The notes beneath the pieces were generated by a model. It searched no databases, had not been told where the DNA came from, and worked only from the letters and a program-made list of their open reading frames with translations. Below, in pieces: positions 1-8,684 of a DNA stretch of 64,000 bases. Position numbers and translations under genes: made by a program. Positions within the stretch are counted from its first letter, which is position 1. Every line of letters begins with the position of its first letter. The stretch comes from Candidatus Rifleibacteriota bacterium (GTDB taxonomy: Bacteria; Muiribacteriota; Ozemobacteria; Ozemobacterales; Ozemobacteraceae), in NCBI GenBank assembly GCA_905236675.1, contig CAJOND010000003.1:16688-80687 (forward strand). The letters are read 5' to 3'.

Positions 1-2141
1 AAGGGGGTTAAAGTTCTGTTATATGCACCGCTTCGTGCGATACCAGCAGCAAAAATATCTGTATGAGCTAATAAGTTCGCTACCATAAAAGCTCCATAGG
101 AATGGCCTGCAATACCTATTTTATCTCTATCGGCAACTCCGAGCTCTATTAGCTTATTTACAGCTGCTTCAGCACCAGCAGTAATTTGTTGAACATAAGT
201 GTCGTTAGCTGTTAAAGGGTCACCAACTACAGGTATTTCAGCATTATATAAGACAATATAGCCGTGAAGTAAGAAGAATAAAATGGAAGAACCGCCTATT
301 CTTGTGTATCTGTTAGTAGAAGTTCTTACCTGACCTGCAGTTTTTATGTCAGTATATTCTCTAGGATATGCCCATATTACCGCAGGATATCTTTTACCTG
401 GTATGTAATCGATTGGGTAATAAAGTGTACCGCTTAATGGAACTCCATCATATCTTTCATATTTTATGAGTTCTTTTCTGACTTTTGATAATTCTTTTGT
501 TGGAGCTTCATAATCAGTTAAAGCAACAGGTTCCAAAGCTCTATCTTTTACGATTCTTCTAATAAAATAATTTGGAGAAGTTTCTTTATCTTCACGAGAT
601 GTAATAAACGCTTTGTGTTCCTGATTAGCAAATTCTATAGGATTTTCAAAAATTTCAGTTCCCGCTCTGAATATTTCTTTCGTCTGATCTGTTAGTATAT
701 TATATTTTCTTAAAAATGGTCTGAAACCTTCTGGACTAGCACCTTTACCTATTAGATATACCCATTGATCATTTTCTAATATAGCAACTGATTCACCTTT
801 AGAATTATAGTGATAAATCATATCTCCAGGATTGTTATAGTTGTCTCTATCATTTCTACCAAACAAAAGCTTTGATTCTGAGGCAATATTATCTTTTGAC
901 ATATCAATTAGACGGGCTTGTACCCATTTTTTATCACGGTCATAATCCCATATCAGAGCCATATTTGTTTTGTCTAAATGATCTAGACCATTATATCTTT
1001 CTGGAAGTTTAATTATTTCTTTTGGTTCTCCTTCGAAAGGAGCATCCCATGCTTTCAAAACATCCCTGAAATTTACTTTGTTGTTAGGATCTCCACCGTC
1101 TAATGCTTCTACCCAACATAAAGTAGAGGGTTTAAGCCTCTGCCAGAAGAGATTTCTCATTCCTTCTCTTACTCCTTCGATAGGAATGTTTTCACCTACT
1201 GGAATGTGAGCTAATACTTTTATTAACTTACCTTTGCTGTCCCAAAGTTCGTATCTTTGAGCAAAATAATGCGAAGGAACAGAGTGAGAGAAAGGTGTTT
1301 CTAGTATTTTGGCAACAGTGTATTTTTCGTCTGGTGAAATAGAAATATAACTAATTAAACCGGCAGAACCAAATTTTGCTTTTCTTCCTGTTTTGATGTC
1401 TATCTTATATAGCTGTGATGAGGCATAGTATTCAAAAAGCTTTTCATCATAAGCAGATTGTAACAAATCTTGATAGGTTCGGACTTGTGAAACTTGTCCA
1501 TCTGTTTCTTGTATTTCTGGAGTTTCTGGAATTACCGGAGCTACAGGAGGCAACCCCCTTTTTTCATGCCACATAGGAACATAAATATGCTTCGAGTCAT
1601 TGCTCCACCAGAACGGTCCATAAAGAATAGAGTTTAATCTGTTTGGAGTAATCTGTTTCCCTGTTCCTTTTACAGGATCAAATAGCCAAACAGATGACCC
1701 ACCAGCTTTGTATAAAGCAGCTGCAAAATGTTTTCCATCAGGGGACCATATTGGAAAACCGAATCTTGCTCCTTCTGGAGTTTTTATTTGTTTCATCTCC
1801 TTAGTTTTTAAATCAAGAAGATTGATGCTTTTAGTAAAATAATTTCTTTTTTTTACGTTGAATCTTGTTAATATTCTGTGTCCTGCTAATTTTACCAATG
1901 GTTCTGCCAAATCTTCCAAAGTAAGCATACTGGTATATTCAACCATTAAGGCAACATTGCCGGCAGGACTAACGCTTATTTGAGGAGTATTAGGAGTATC
2001 TAATATGTTTGTTATTTTATTATCGGGTTCTTTATAGCCACTTGTTTTCATCTGTTTTGCAAAAATACCTGTTGTCATTGAAATATTTACAAATAAAGCT
2101 ATTAATATAATAATTAAAGCTTTTTTATTGTTATGAAACAT
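1..2141 (-). CDS. S9 family (prolyl oligopeptidase-type) peptidase, 3' end cut by window edge
   Basis: The reading frame begins at an ATG at 2141 with an N-terminal hydrophobic signal segment (KALIIILIALFVNIS) and stays open for 713 codons to the window edge. The N-terminal two thirds read like a beta-propeller (repeats such as SVSPAGN, WSPDGK, SISPDEK). The C-terminal part is an alpha/beta hydrolase with the nucleophile elbow GHSYGAF, Ser about residue 681, preceded by the WAYPREY motif seen in glutamyl-endopeptidase-like S9 enzymes. The catalytic Asp and His would lie beyond position 1. It probably cleaves peptides outside the cytoplasm. It follows the small gene at 2148-2336 by 6 bp, so the two are probably co-transcribed. 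Family call is firm; substrate is not known. Confidence 0.9.
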   Translation of the reverse strand, partial: MFHNNKKALIIILIALFVNISMTTGIFAKQMKTSGYKEPDNKITNILDTPNTPQISVSPAGNVALMVEYTSMLTLEDLAEPLVKLAGHRILTRFNVKKRNYFTKSINLLDLKTKEMKQIKTPEGARFGFPIWSPDGKHFAAALYKAGGSSVWLFDPVKGTGKQITPNRLNSILYGPFWWSNDSKHIYVPMWHEKRGLPPVAPVIPETPEIQETDGQVSQVRTYQDLLQSAYDEKLFEYYASSQLYKIDIKTGRKAKFGSAGLISYISISPDEKYTVAKILETPFSHSVPSHYFAQRYELWDSKGKLIKVLAHIPVGENIPIEGVREGMRNLFWQRLKPSTLCWVEALDGGDPNNKVNFRDVLKAWDAPFEGEPKEIIKLPERYNGLDHLDKTNMALIWDYDRDKKWVQARLIDMSKDNIASESKLLFGRNDRDNYNNPGDMIYHYNSKGESVAILENDQWVYLIGKGASPEGFRPFLRKYNILTDQTKEIFRAGTEIFENPIEFANQEHKAFITSREDKETSPNYFIRRIVKDRALEPVALTDYEAPTKELSKVRKELIKYERYDGVPLSGTLYYPIDYIPGKRYPAVIWAYPREYTDIKTAGQVRTSTNRYTRIGGSSILFFLLHGYIVLYNAEIPVVGDPLTANDTYVQQITAGAEAAVNKLIELGVADRDKIGIAGHSYGAFMVANLLAHTDIFAAGIARSGAYNRTLTP

Positions 2142-2147
2142 TATTAA

Positions 2148-2336
2148 TTAACGTTCTCGACCCAAAAACCAATAAGGGATTAATGCTATTGGGCCAATAA
2201 AGATAACTAATAAAACCCATAGCCATTTGAATCCTTCTTTTGCATTTTGATCAATAATAATAAAAGCAATAGAAGCTATTTGGCAGAGTAGGGCGAAAAT
2301 TCCGAAAACAACTATCGTAGTACTAAAAGATTCCAT
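2148..2336 (-). CDS. Small membrane protein with PLDc_N-type domain
   Basis: A 62-residue protein with two hydrophobic helices (about residues 7-28 and 38-58) joined by a short polar loop. The pattern FKWLWVLLVIFIGPIALIPYWFLGRE near the C terminus, split here as FKWLWVLLVIF and IGPIALIPYWFLGRE, is typical of the PLDc_N (phospholipase D nuclease N-terminal-like) family, which occurs alone as tiny inner-membrane proteins of unknown function. It sits 6 bp upstream of the S9 peptidase and is probably in the same transcript. No catalytic residues are expected. Confidence 0.75.
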   Translation of the reverse strand: MESFSTTIVVFGIFALLCQIASIAFIIIDQNAKEGFKWLWVLLVIFIGPIALIPYWFLGRER

Positions 2337-2351
2337 TTTATACCCCTAAAA

Positions 2352-2400
2352 TTAACAAAAAAATAAACACCTCACTAGATTTTATATCTAAGTAAGGTGT
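2352..2400 (-). terminator. Rho-independent terminator of the C39-like gene
   Basis: Inverted repeat ACACCTCACTAGAT (2368-2381) and ATCTAAGTAAGGTGT (2386-2400). Read on the minus strand the hairpin follows the stop codon at 2432 and is followed by a T-rich stretch, so it ends the transcript before the PLDc_N gene. Confidence 0.75.
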
Positions 2401-2431
2401 ATTTCAAGTTTTCTAACTTTAAAAGTTCAAA

Positions 2432-3703
2432 TTATCTGAAAACATAACCAAGTTTATTAAAGAAGTTCCCTGCCATATTAGCTACGCTAGAAAGAGCATT
2501 GCCAGCTGCGTTTGCAACATAGCCTGCACCCTGAGCGATGTAACCGCCAGCTACTGCTAGACCACCAGCAATCTTATCACCAACGCCACCTTCGCTCCAT
2601 TCTTTCTTGCCCCATTCAACCATTTTTGAACCACCAGCTTTTAGACCGGTTCCTGCAAGTCCAACAACGGCACCAGGTATGCCAAGAACACATTTGGTTA
2701 CACCACTAGCCATTTTTGTAACTGATAGGTTTTTGAAACCTGTTACTACATCATTGATACCGCCAGCAATGTTGTCTTGAGTTGCAGTACTGAAATTAAC
2801 ATTGAGAAGTTTTGGAGATTTATCAGGAGTTTTGGTTCCCTTTATATCGATCATTAGATTGCTGTAACCAACAAAGTTACTTGCTAAACCAGTACCCATT
2901 GGATCTTTCCAAACTTCTTTAAATTTGTCAATACTCATAGTATAGGTTTTATTGGTGCCCCAGTAAGAGTCACGCATTTTCAAACCAGTTACATGACCAG
3001 AATCATCTGTTTCATAACCATAAACTACTATCCAATGAGGAGTTTTGCCGTCAGAGCATACTAAACATTGAACTGGAGTATTGCTGTCTAATTTAGCAAT
3101 TAAATCACTTATACTGGCATGATTCTTTTCGTTAGCATCAAGACCGTTCATATTCAAATATTCAACTAATGTAGATGGAGCTGTGAAAATACCACCTGGA
3201 TTAGTTTCTGAATAAATTTTGTTACCGTCTTTATTGATGCCGTAATATTGGAAAATCATTGCAGTTGAAAACTGACCGCAATAATTATCGCCAGTTATAC
3301 TGACTTTATAACTGTCAAAACCTTTAAGAGACTTGCCACCATCAGTATTGTCGGTGCTTGTATCTATAGTATTGCCTGTTCCATATGCGAATGTATCAGA
3401 AATAGATTCTGTTACATCATCAACAGTATTCTTTATGTTTTCTTTTGTTTTGTCGCTAAGTTTGAGTCTGTTACGAGCTTCATCATACTTAGCCTTAGCT
3501 TGTTCATACTGTGATTTAATATCTTTGATAGTTGAAGTTACCCCTTCTTTTAACGCAGTAGTATAGCGCTTGTAGGCATCTTCGTATTTCTGCTTGAGCT
3601 CTTTGATTTCTTGATTGATATTAGTTGCATACAAATTACTACTAGTTGAAAACATTGCAGCAACTAAAGCAATACCAGTTAGAAACTTGTTTATGTTTTT
3701 CAT
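2432..3703 (-). CDS. Exported C39-like papain-fold cysteine peptidase
   Basis: 423 residues. A signal peptide ends near SNLYA (residue 26). Residues 30-85 are a charged helical region with the pattern KYEDAYKRYTTAL, shared with two neighbouring exported proteins. Residues 135-285 form a C39-like peptidase domain: Cys142 in DNYCGQFSTAM, His223 in PHWIVVYGY and Asp245 in MRDSYWG make a plausible Cys-His-Asp triad. The C-terminal 100 residues are rich in Gly and Ala (KIAGGLAVAGGYIAQGAGY), possibly membrane-active. C39 peptidases often cleave double-Gly leaders or act as toxins; which applies here cannot be told. Monocistronic, with its own terminator. Confidence 0.8.
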   Translation of the reverse strand: MKNINKFLTGIALVAAMFSTSSNLYATNINQEIKELKQKYEDAYKRYTTALKEGVTSTIKDIKSQYEQAKAKYDEARNRLKLSDKTKENIKNTVDDVTESISDTFAYGTGNTIDTSTDNTDGGKSLKGFDSYKVSITGDNYCGQFSTAMIFQYYGINKDGNKIYSETNPGGIFTAPSTLVEYLNMNGLDANEKNHASISDLIAKLDSNTPVQCLVCSDGKTPHWIVVYGYETDDSGHVTGLKMRDSYWGTNKTYTMSIDKFKEVWKDPMGTGLASNFVGYSNLMIDIKGTKTPDKSPKLLNVNFSTATQDNIAGGINDVVTGFKNLSVTKMASGVTKCVLGIPGAVVGLAGTGLKAGGSKMVEWGKKEWSEGGVGDKIAGGLAVAGGYIAQGAGYVANAAGNALSSVANMAGNFFNKLGYVFR

Positions 3704-3828
3704 TATAGACCTCCAATTGGTCTTCTTATTTTATTATTTACTTTATTATAAAGATTTATCGACCAATCGTCAATGTACCGACTTAAATAATTTTTAATTT
3801 TTTATAAAAATTGTAAATATATTTTATA

Positions 3829-5052
3829 TTATTCTTTTAACTGTGAAAGAACATTTGAATATAATTCATAAGCGGCATTATATTCTTTTTGCATCTGCTC
3901 TTTATATTCTGTTGTACAGTTGCTGTCTGAAAGAGCATTTGCATAGTTGTTATATGCTTTCATGTATGCTTCATAACAATCTTTTGCTTGAGAAGTAGTG
4001 TAACCACCTGTTGTTGTAGATGGTTGTGAAGATTGAGCAGATTGAGCAGATTGAGCAGTAATAACTTTGTTTGCTGTTGTAGTAACAACTTCTTTGCTTT
4101 TATCAAAGAAAGTAGTACCTATCCATTTGCCGATTTTTACACCAAGATTAGAACCCCATTTTTCACCAAGGCTAGCCATCGTTTCAGAAGTTCCACCTGT
4201 TGTTACGGCAGAAAGAGTGGCACCAGCAATAGTTCCAACAACACTTCCTATAACGTCACCAACGACTTCCCCTGTAGTTGTTCTAGCAAGTTCTTCTTTG
4301 TTTACAGAGGCTATATCTTTAGCCGTAGAAAGTAATATGCTTGAATCTGCACTATTGTCTTCTGTTCGGTCAATACCTGTAAGAGCTTTGTAACTTTTGT
4401 TAAAGAATTTTTCTCCTATTTTTTTACCAAGCCAGGTTCCTAGTTTTTTCCCATATTTTGAACCTAATGTTGCAAAAGTTATTGTACCAATTATAGGTAG
4501 GATTGTTCCACCGCCAATACAGGCAATGACTGCCGCACCAGCTATACCACCTATAGCACTGCCCAAAATATCGCCAATTATGGCTCCTGTAGTGTCGCAG
4601 GCCAAAGATGGCATATCTAAGTTTTTACATATTCTATATATCGAGGAAACAGTTATTTTCCCACCATTATCAAGCTTTTCGTTAATTACACCTTTGACAA
4701 TAGGGGTACCAACAATATCACATAGATGTGAACCTATTTTGTTTCCAACATAAGCTCCTAATGTGGCTCCAACAGGACCGCCTACAGCTGTTCCAATCGC
4801 AATTCCAAGAGCAGCAGTTGCGAGCTTAACAGGTTTTGCAATAAGTTTGGTAGAAATGACACTTGCTGTTTTATCAACCCAATAATCACGGCTTGTATAT
4901 TTTTCAACAGTATTTTCTATAAAATTGGCAGCTTTGGTTTTTAATTTGCTGAATAGCGATTCTGCGTATAGTTCTTGAGCTAAGGGAGCAAAGAACATAC
5001 TTATAGATAAAATAATACTTATAAAGAAAATTTGTCTTCTGGCAAATGTCAT
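3829..5052 (-). CDS. Exported glycine-zipper protein with internal duplication
   Basis: 407 residues with an N-terminal signal or anchor helix (residues 7-30). Three glycine-zipper segments follow: about 82-112, 155-216 and 260-318. The last two are clear duplicates, each starting TGxxxGDxxGSxxGxIAGA and ending in GxxxGxWxGxxFF(N/D)KS. A short AQSAQSAQS repeat (residues 333-341) leads to a Tyr-rich helical tail (359-407) like those of the neighbouring peptidases. Glycine zippers pack tightly in membranes and occur in pore-forming and outer-membrane proteins. RBS GGAG lies 9 bp before the ATG and an AT-rich TATAAT-type region lies upstream. Function unknown; membrane insertion is an inference. 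Confidence 0.7.
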   Translation of the reverse strand: MTFARRQIFFISIILSISMFFAPLAQELYAESLFSKLKTKAANFIENTVEKYTSRDYWVDKTASVISTKLIAKPVKLATAALGIAIGTAVGGPVGATLGAYVGNKIGSHLCDIVGTPIVKGVINEKLDNGGKITVSSIYRICKNLDMPSLACDTTGAIIGDILGSAIGGIAGAAVIACIGGGTILPIIGTITFATLGSKYGKKLGTWLGKKIGEKFFNKSYKALTGIDRTEDNSADSSILLSTAKDIASVNKEELARTTTGEVVGDVIGSVVGTIAGATLSAVTTGGTSETMASLGEKWGSNLGVKIGKWIGTTFFDKSKEVVTTTANKVITAQSAQSAQSSQPSTTTGGYTTSQAKDCYEAYMKAYNNYANALSDSNCTTEYKEQMQKEYNAAYELYSNVLSQLKE

Positions 5053-5140
5053 TTGAAAAGCTCCGTAACTTATTGGAAATTATTGATACTTATTATATCT
5101 ATTATACTAAATTTTAATATGTACCGTAAGAGGGGATATA

Positions 5141-5175
5141 AGAATTAGGAATTAAGAATTAAGAATTAAGAATTA
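5141..5175. repeat. Tandem heptanucleotide repeat, RGAATTA x5
   Basis: Five copies of AGAATTA (the second begins with G) run in tandem in the 178-bp gap between two minus-strand genes. A partly complementary TTCCTAATTATTAATTA lies at about 5211-5227, so the region could fold near the 3' end of the 5231-6223 gene. Confidence 0.8.
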
Positions 5176-5230
5176 AAATTTAGATAATTTTTAACTCAAA
5201 CTAAATACTTATTCCTAATTATTAATTACT

Positions 5231-6223
5231 TCATTTATTGTTTATGAGTAATGGCCATGCTGGTTGTTCAGCCAACGCTTCATTTTTATATTTTTCTGCT
5301 TTGTCTTTTTGATTTGTATTCTTAAAGAAAGCATAAAGATTATAGGCTATAAAAGCTTTTGTGTAGCTTGGATTCATTGAAGAATAAGTTTTTTCAAGTT
5401 TTTCTGTTTCACCTGTTAAAATCATTCTTATACAAACTATATCTGCTAAGATCATTTCTTTTGCTATCTTTGTAGGTATAGCAAAATTATCTCCGTTTTC
5501 TTTCTTGAAAGTAATTGTTCTTCTATTTGTTTCAAAACGTTTTATAAGATTTTCGCCTGAAGCTTCTACAGTTTTTAGATTTTTCTTCTTTATAGCATCT
5601 TTAAATAGTTTTATGGCAGAATTTGTTGTTTTACTTTCAGCAGAATCTAATGGAAACCAAATGTAATAATTTATATCTTTATGAGAAAAATTAGGTGTGA
5701 AAGCTATTTCTGGAGTAACTTTCATTGCTATATCGTCTCTTACTAGTATAGGCATAGAAGTTCCGATGAATACCGGTGACTTAATATTGTCTGCTTCTGC
5801 TTCCAAAATTTCTCTCATTGTTGGATTGTTTGTATACTGGCTTCTAATAAGTAATTTTAAACCAGTAATGTCAGGTTTTGCTCGAACATCCATTTCCAAC
5901 CAATTAGAAGTGTTACTTTTTATATTAAGCTTATGAACAAAAACAGCTTTGTCACCCTGTTTTATATTAACTTTTTCATATTTTGGTAGAGATTTCTTGA
6001 AATTACTTTGAAGATAAGGCTTTGAATAGACTTTTTCAATCGGTATCTTGTTAGCTTCTACTTCTACAGTAATAGTAAGAATTCCTTTAACAGGATCCCA
6101 ATCCGTAATTTTAATAGTTGTTTTATTCCATTCTGGAAATTGAACTCTGGGTATCATTGCGAATACTCCATTAGAGACTAATATAAAGCATAATAATATA
6201 AGAAATGCGAATCTTTTTAACAT
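5231..6223 (-). CDS. Exported protein of unknown function with TPR-like C terminus
   Basis: 330 residues with a clear signal peptide (MLKRFAFLILLCFILVSNG, cleaved near VFA, residue 22). The first half looks beta-rich: the strand pattern GILTITVEVEANKI suggests an Ig-like fold. The last 80 residues are helical, with a tetratricopeptide-like motif (AFIAYNLYAFFKNTNQKDKAEKY split as AFIAYNLYAFF and NQKDKAEKYKNEAL) ending in PAWPLL. I do not recognise the family. It may be a periplasmic or surface protein. It is separated from the genes on both sides by AT-rich gaps. Confidence 0.7.
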   Translation of the reverse strand: MLKRFAFLILLCFILVSNGVFAMIPRVQFPEWNKTTIKITDWDPVKGILTITVEVEANKIPIEKVYSKPYLQSNFKKSLPKYEKVNIKQGDKAVFVHKLNIKSNTSNWLEMDVRAKPDITGLKLLIRSQYTNNPTMREILEAEADNIKSPVFIGTSMPILVRDDIAMKVTPEIAFTPNFSHKDINYYIWFPLDSAESKTTNSAIKLFKDAIKKKNLKTVEASGENLIKRFETNRRTITFKKENGDNFAIPTKIAKEMILADIVCIRMILTGETEKLEKTYSSMNPSYTKAFIAYNLYAFFKNTNQKDKAEKYKNEALAEQPAWPLLINNK

Positions 6224-6448
6224 TAATTTTTCTCCGCTTTTTTTATGTTTAAATTTTACTGTATAACTTTAATTTGGGCAAGTCAAAATATAGATGTGTT
6301 ACTTAAACAATTATTAAAATAAATATTTACATTATTATGTACATATTTTTTATATAAAAAAATTATATTCATAGAACACTAGACGTTTTATAATTTTTTT
6401 TTTATAATTAATAAAAGTAAAATTATAAGCAAATAAGTAGGTATAATT

Positions 6449-7867
6449 ATGCTCAACAATCGTTTATGTAGTAAATTTACTATTTTCTTTGTAATGGCAA
6501 TGCTTTTATTCTCAGTAATGCCATCTTTTGCAGGTAACCTTAACTTGAAGTATGAACAGGTAATTACCGATAATTACGGGAATGAATTGGGGTATCGAAC
6601 TATAACTATAAATAGCATAGATGATTTGCCAGTGGGGTCTCCTTGGCGAGATTATTTAAATACAAAACTTCAAAGTGGTAAAACTATTTATGAATATGCA
6701 AGTTCTATCAGCAAATCTCTTTCCCAGGATTTTAATCTTACATTAAGCGATAGAGACAACAATTCATATTCTTCAAAGGCTTCTGACGGAAGCTACAATC
6801 TTAATATCTATACCTACGTAAATGATTTTGCCAGTGATTCAAGTAAAACTTTCCTTTTCATGCATGAATTTGGTCATGTAGTAATGCTTAACTCTTATCC
6901 AAGAAGCTATAATTTTGGTAATCTTGATTATGGTGATGATAACAAGCATTATTTAGATGAAGTTCTTCCCAATTACAATACTGCTTGGGTTGAAGGCTGG
7001 GCAAATGGATTTGCAGCAGCAAACAACAATGGAAAAGTTTTCTCTTATGATTTAAAAAAGAGCAGCACATTAGAATTTCTAAAGGGTAAAACTTTTGATG
7101 AAATGACTCGTAATGAACTATTTGTTGCTAAGGTTCTTTATGATTCTTTTAAAGATATAGAAGGTGGTCAGGCAGCAGCTTATGATGTATTCTCAAGAAC
7201 TGCTCCACATTATTCTCTTTATGATTTCTGTAAGAGCTATGTTAGTCTTTATCCACAAAATAAAGTTGGCTTAGCAAAAATACTAGTAGAAAATAGCTAT
7301 GGAACTATTTCTTTGAAAGAATTGTTGACCTATGTAAACGGTGGCTCATATACAGTATCAAAAGAATTATATAATTATCTTTCTTCTTCAGGCATGTTAA
7401 ATGGTACTGCTTCCAATAACTATGCTTCAACTAACACAGGAACTTCCACATCAACAACTACTACAAAGAAAACTTCTATTTGGTCTCGTATAGTAGGATT
7501 CTTTAAAGGTTTATTCGGAAAGAAAGATGAAGATGTTGCAGCTTCTCCTTCTACATCAACTAATGTTTCTCGTGTAGAAGTAACTACTGATGAAACTATT
7601 TATAACAGATATACAGATGGAACAATCTCTATTTCTAGTTCAATGGATGCACCAACAAGAATAAGTCCTGTAGCTCCTCACTCTGAAGAAACTACTTCAA
7701 ATTATGATGGTATGTCCTTAGATGAAGTTCAGGCAGCTTATATGAAATATTATAATGAATATACTCAACTTATTACTTCTGCTAATTCAGACCAGAAAAA
7801 AATAATTGAAGCAAGAAACAAAATGGTAGAAGCTAAGAGAAAACTTAATAAACTCCAAGGCAAATAA
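6449..7867 (+). CDS. Exported HExxH zinc metallopeptidase
   Basis: 472 residues. The signal peptide ends near SFA (residue 28). The catalytic helix FMHEFGH places His139, Glu140 and His143; a second helix AWVEGWANGFAA gives Glu182 as the probable third zinc ligand (gluzincin-like HExxH plus Glu, 38 residues apart). A Thr/Ser-rich linker follows, with a basic amphipathic stretch (IWSRIVGFFKGLFGKK, residues 347-362), then a helical tail with EVQAAYMKYYNEY that matches modules in the genes at 2432-3703 and 3829-5052. Likely a secreted protease; the target is unknown. AGG lies a few bases before the ATG. Ends at a bidirectional terminator. Confidence 0.8.
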   Translation: MLNNRLCSKFTIFFVMAMLLFSVMPSFAGNLNLKYEQVITDNYGNELGYRTITINSIDDLPVGSPWRDYLNTKLQSGKTIYEYASSISKSLSQDFNLTLSDRDNNSYSSKASDGSYNLNIYTYVNDFASDSSKTFLFMHEFGHVVMLNSYPRSYNFGNLDYGDDNKHYLDEVLPNYNTAWVEGWANGFAAANNNGKVFSYDLKKSSTLEFLKGKTFDEMTRNELFVAKVLYDSFKDIEGGQAAAYDVFSRTAPHYSLYDFCKSYVSLYPQNKVGLAKILVENSYGTISLKELLTYVNGGSYTVSKELYNYLSSSGMLNGTASNNYASTNTGTSTSTTTTKKTSIWSRIVGFFKGLFGKKDEDVAASPSTSTNVSRVEVTTDETIYNRYTDGTISISSSMDAPTRISPVAPHSEETTSNYDGMSLDEVQAAYMKYYNEYTQLITSANSDQKKIIEARNKMVEAKRKLNKLQGK

Positions 7868-7894
7868 AAAATTCAAATTAAGCTACGTAACAAT

Positions 7895-7928
7895 AAAAAG
7901 CCCCAAGTTATTTAACTTGGGGCTTTTT
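7895..7928. terminator. Bidirectional Rho-independent terminator
   Basis: AAAAAG-CCCCAAGTT, a 4-nt loop, then AACTTGGGG-CTTTTT: a 15-bp stem with A and T runs on both sides. It lies between the convergent metallopeptidase and Sel1-repeat genes and can serve both. Confidence 0.92.
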
Positions 7929-7963
7929 ATTACTTTTATTTGTTAATAAAATAATATTAAAAA

Positions 7964-8566
7964 TTAAAATACTGAAAATTCGTAACCTATTCTTTGTGTT
8001 TTACTGAGTAATTCTTCTTTTTCTTTTTCCAATGCTTTTTCTATCTGTAAATTATCAATTCCAAAACTTATTCTATTATAAAGTTTACTAGCTTTCGAAA
8101 ATTTATTTTTATCAGCTTCTTTAATTAGTTCTAATCCTTTTTCTTCATCTTTTTCTTTGGCAATATAATACATACCTAACAAAAATCGAGCTTCATTCAA
8201 ATTCTGAGCAATAGCTTTATTTAGCCATTCTATTCCTTTTTCTTCATTATTAAGTTTAAAAAGATAAAGACCGCCTAATTTATACTGACTTGGGGCATAT
8301 CCTGCTTTTGCTGATTTTTCATACAAACTTATAGCATACTTTTCTAGAGCAGGATCAGATTCACTTTTACAATATGCAAAGTCACCAATAGCGTGTATGT
8401 CATCACCGCCAGCGGTTAGTGACTTATAACAAATAATAATGTATTCAACCATTCCTATGTGTCCTTTTCTTACAAGCGGATTGGACATATAGAAAATAAC
8501 AAATATAAGAAGAGCAAGCAGGAATAAAACTGTAAATCCTATATAAATTTTAAATCCATTTTTCAT
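7964..8566 (-). CDS. Membrane-anchored Sel1-repeat protein
   Basis: 200 residues. An N-terminal transmembrane helix (about residues 7-28) is followed by Sel1-like repeats: ALYEKSAKAGYAPSQYKLG, GIEWLNKAIAQNLNEARFLLG and a degenerate third unit, about residues 75-165. Sel1 repeats are alpha-solenoid protein-protein interaction modules. The short GDFAYCKSESDPALEKYA stretch precedes the first full repeat. Probably faces the periplasm with one membrane anchor. Function cannot be given. Confidence 0.75.
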   Translation of the reverse strand: MKNGFKIYIGFTVLFLLALLIFVIFYMSNPLVRKGHIGMVEYIIICYKSLTAGGDDIHAIGDFAYCKSESDPALEKYAISLYEKSAKAGYAPSQYKLGGLYLFKLNNEEKGIEWLNKAIAQNLNEARFLLGMYYIAKEKDEEKGLELIKEADKNKFSKASKLYNRISFGIDNLQIEKALEKEKEELLSKTQRIGYEFSVF

Positions 8567-8636
8567 AATATTTGTTTAAACCTTTCGAATATATATTAAT
8601 TATAATCTAAATTATAACAAAAGTTATATTTAAAAA

Positions 8637-8672
8637 AAATCCCAAACTCTTATTTAAGAATTTGGGATTTTT
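8637..8672 (-). terminator. Terminator downstream of lysS
   Basis: AAATCCCAAACTCTTA pairs with TAAGAATTTGGGATTT. Read on the minus strand it begins just after the lysS stop codon at 8685 and is followed by a T run. Confidence 0.88.
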
Positions 8673-8684
8673 GAATATTTTTTT

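Noticed and set aside
4033..4062. TTGAGCAGA-type 9-bp repeats as a phase-variable tract
   Set aside because: A 9-bp unit (AQS codons) keeps the frame, so copy changes would only alter linker length.
4033..4753. Plus-strand frames opposite the glycine-zipper gene
   Set aside because: They are antisense shadows; the minus strand has signal peptide, duplicated repeats and RBS.
6360..6448. Strong promoter before the metallopeptidase
   Set aside because: TATAAT-like strings abound in this AT-rich stretch; no -35 partner at proper distance could be chosen.
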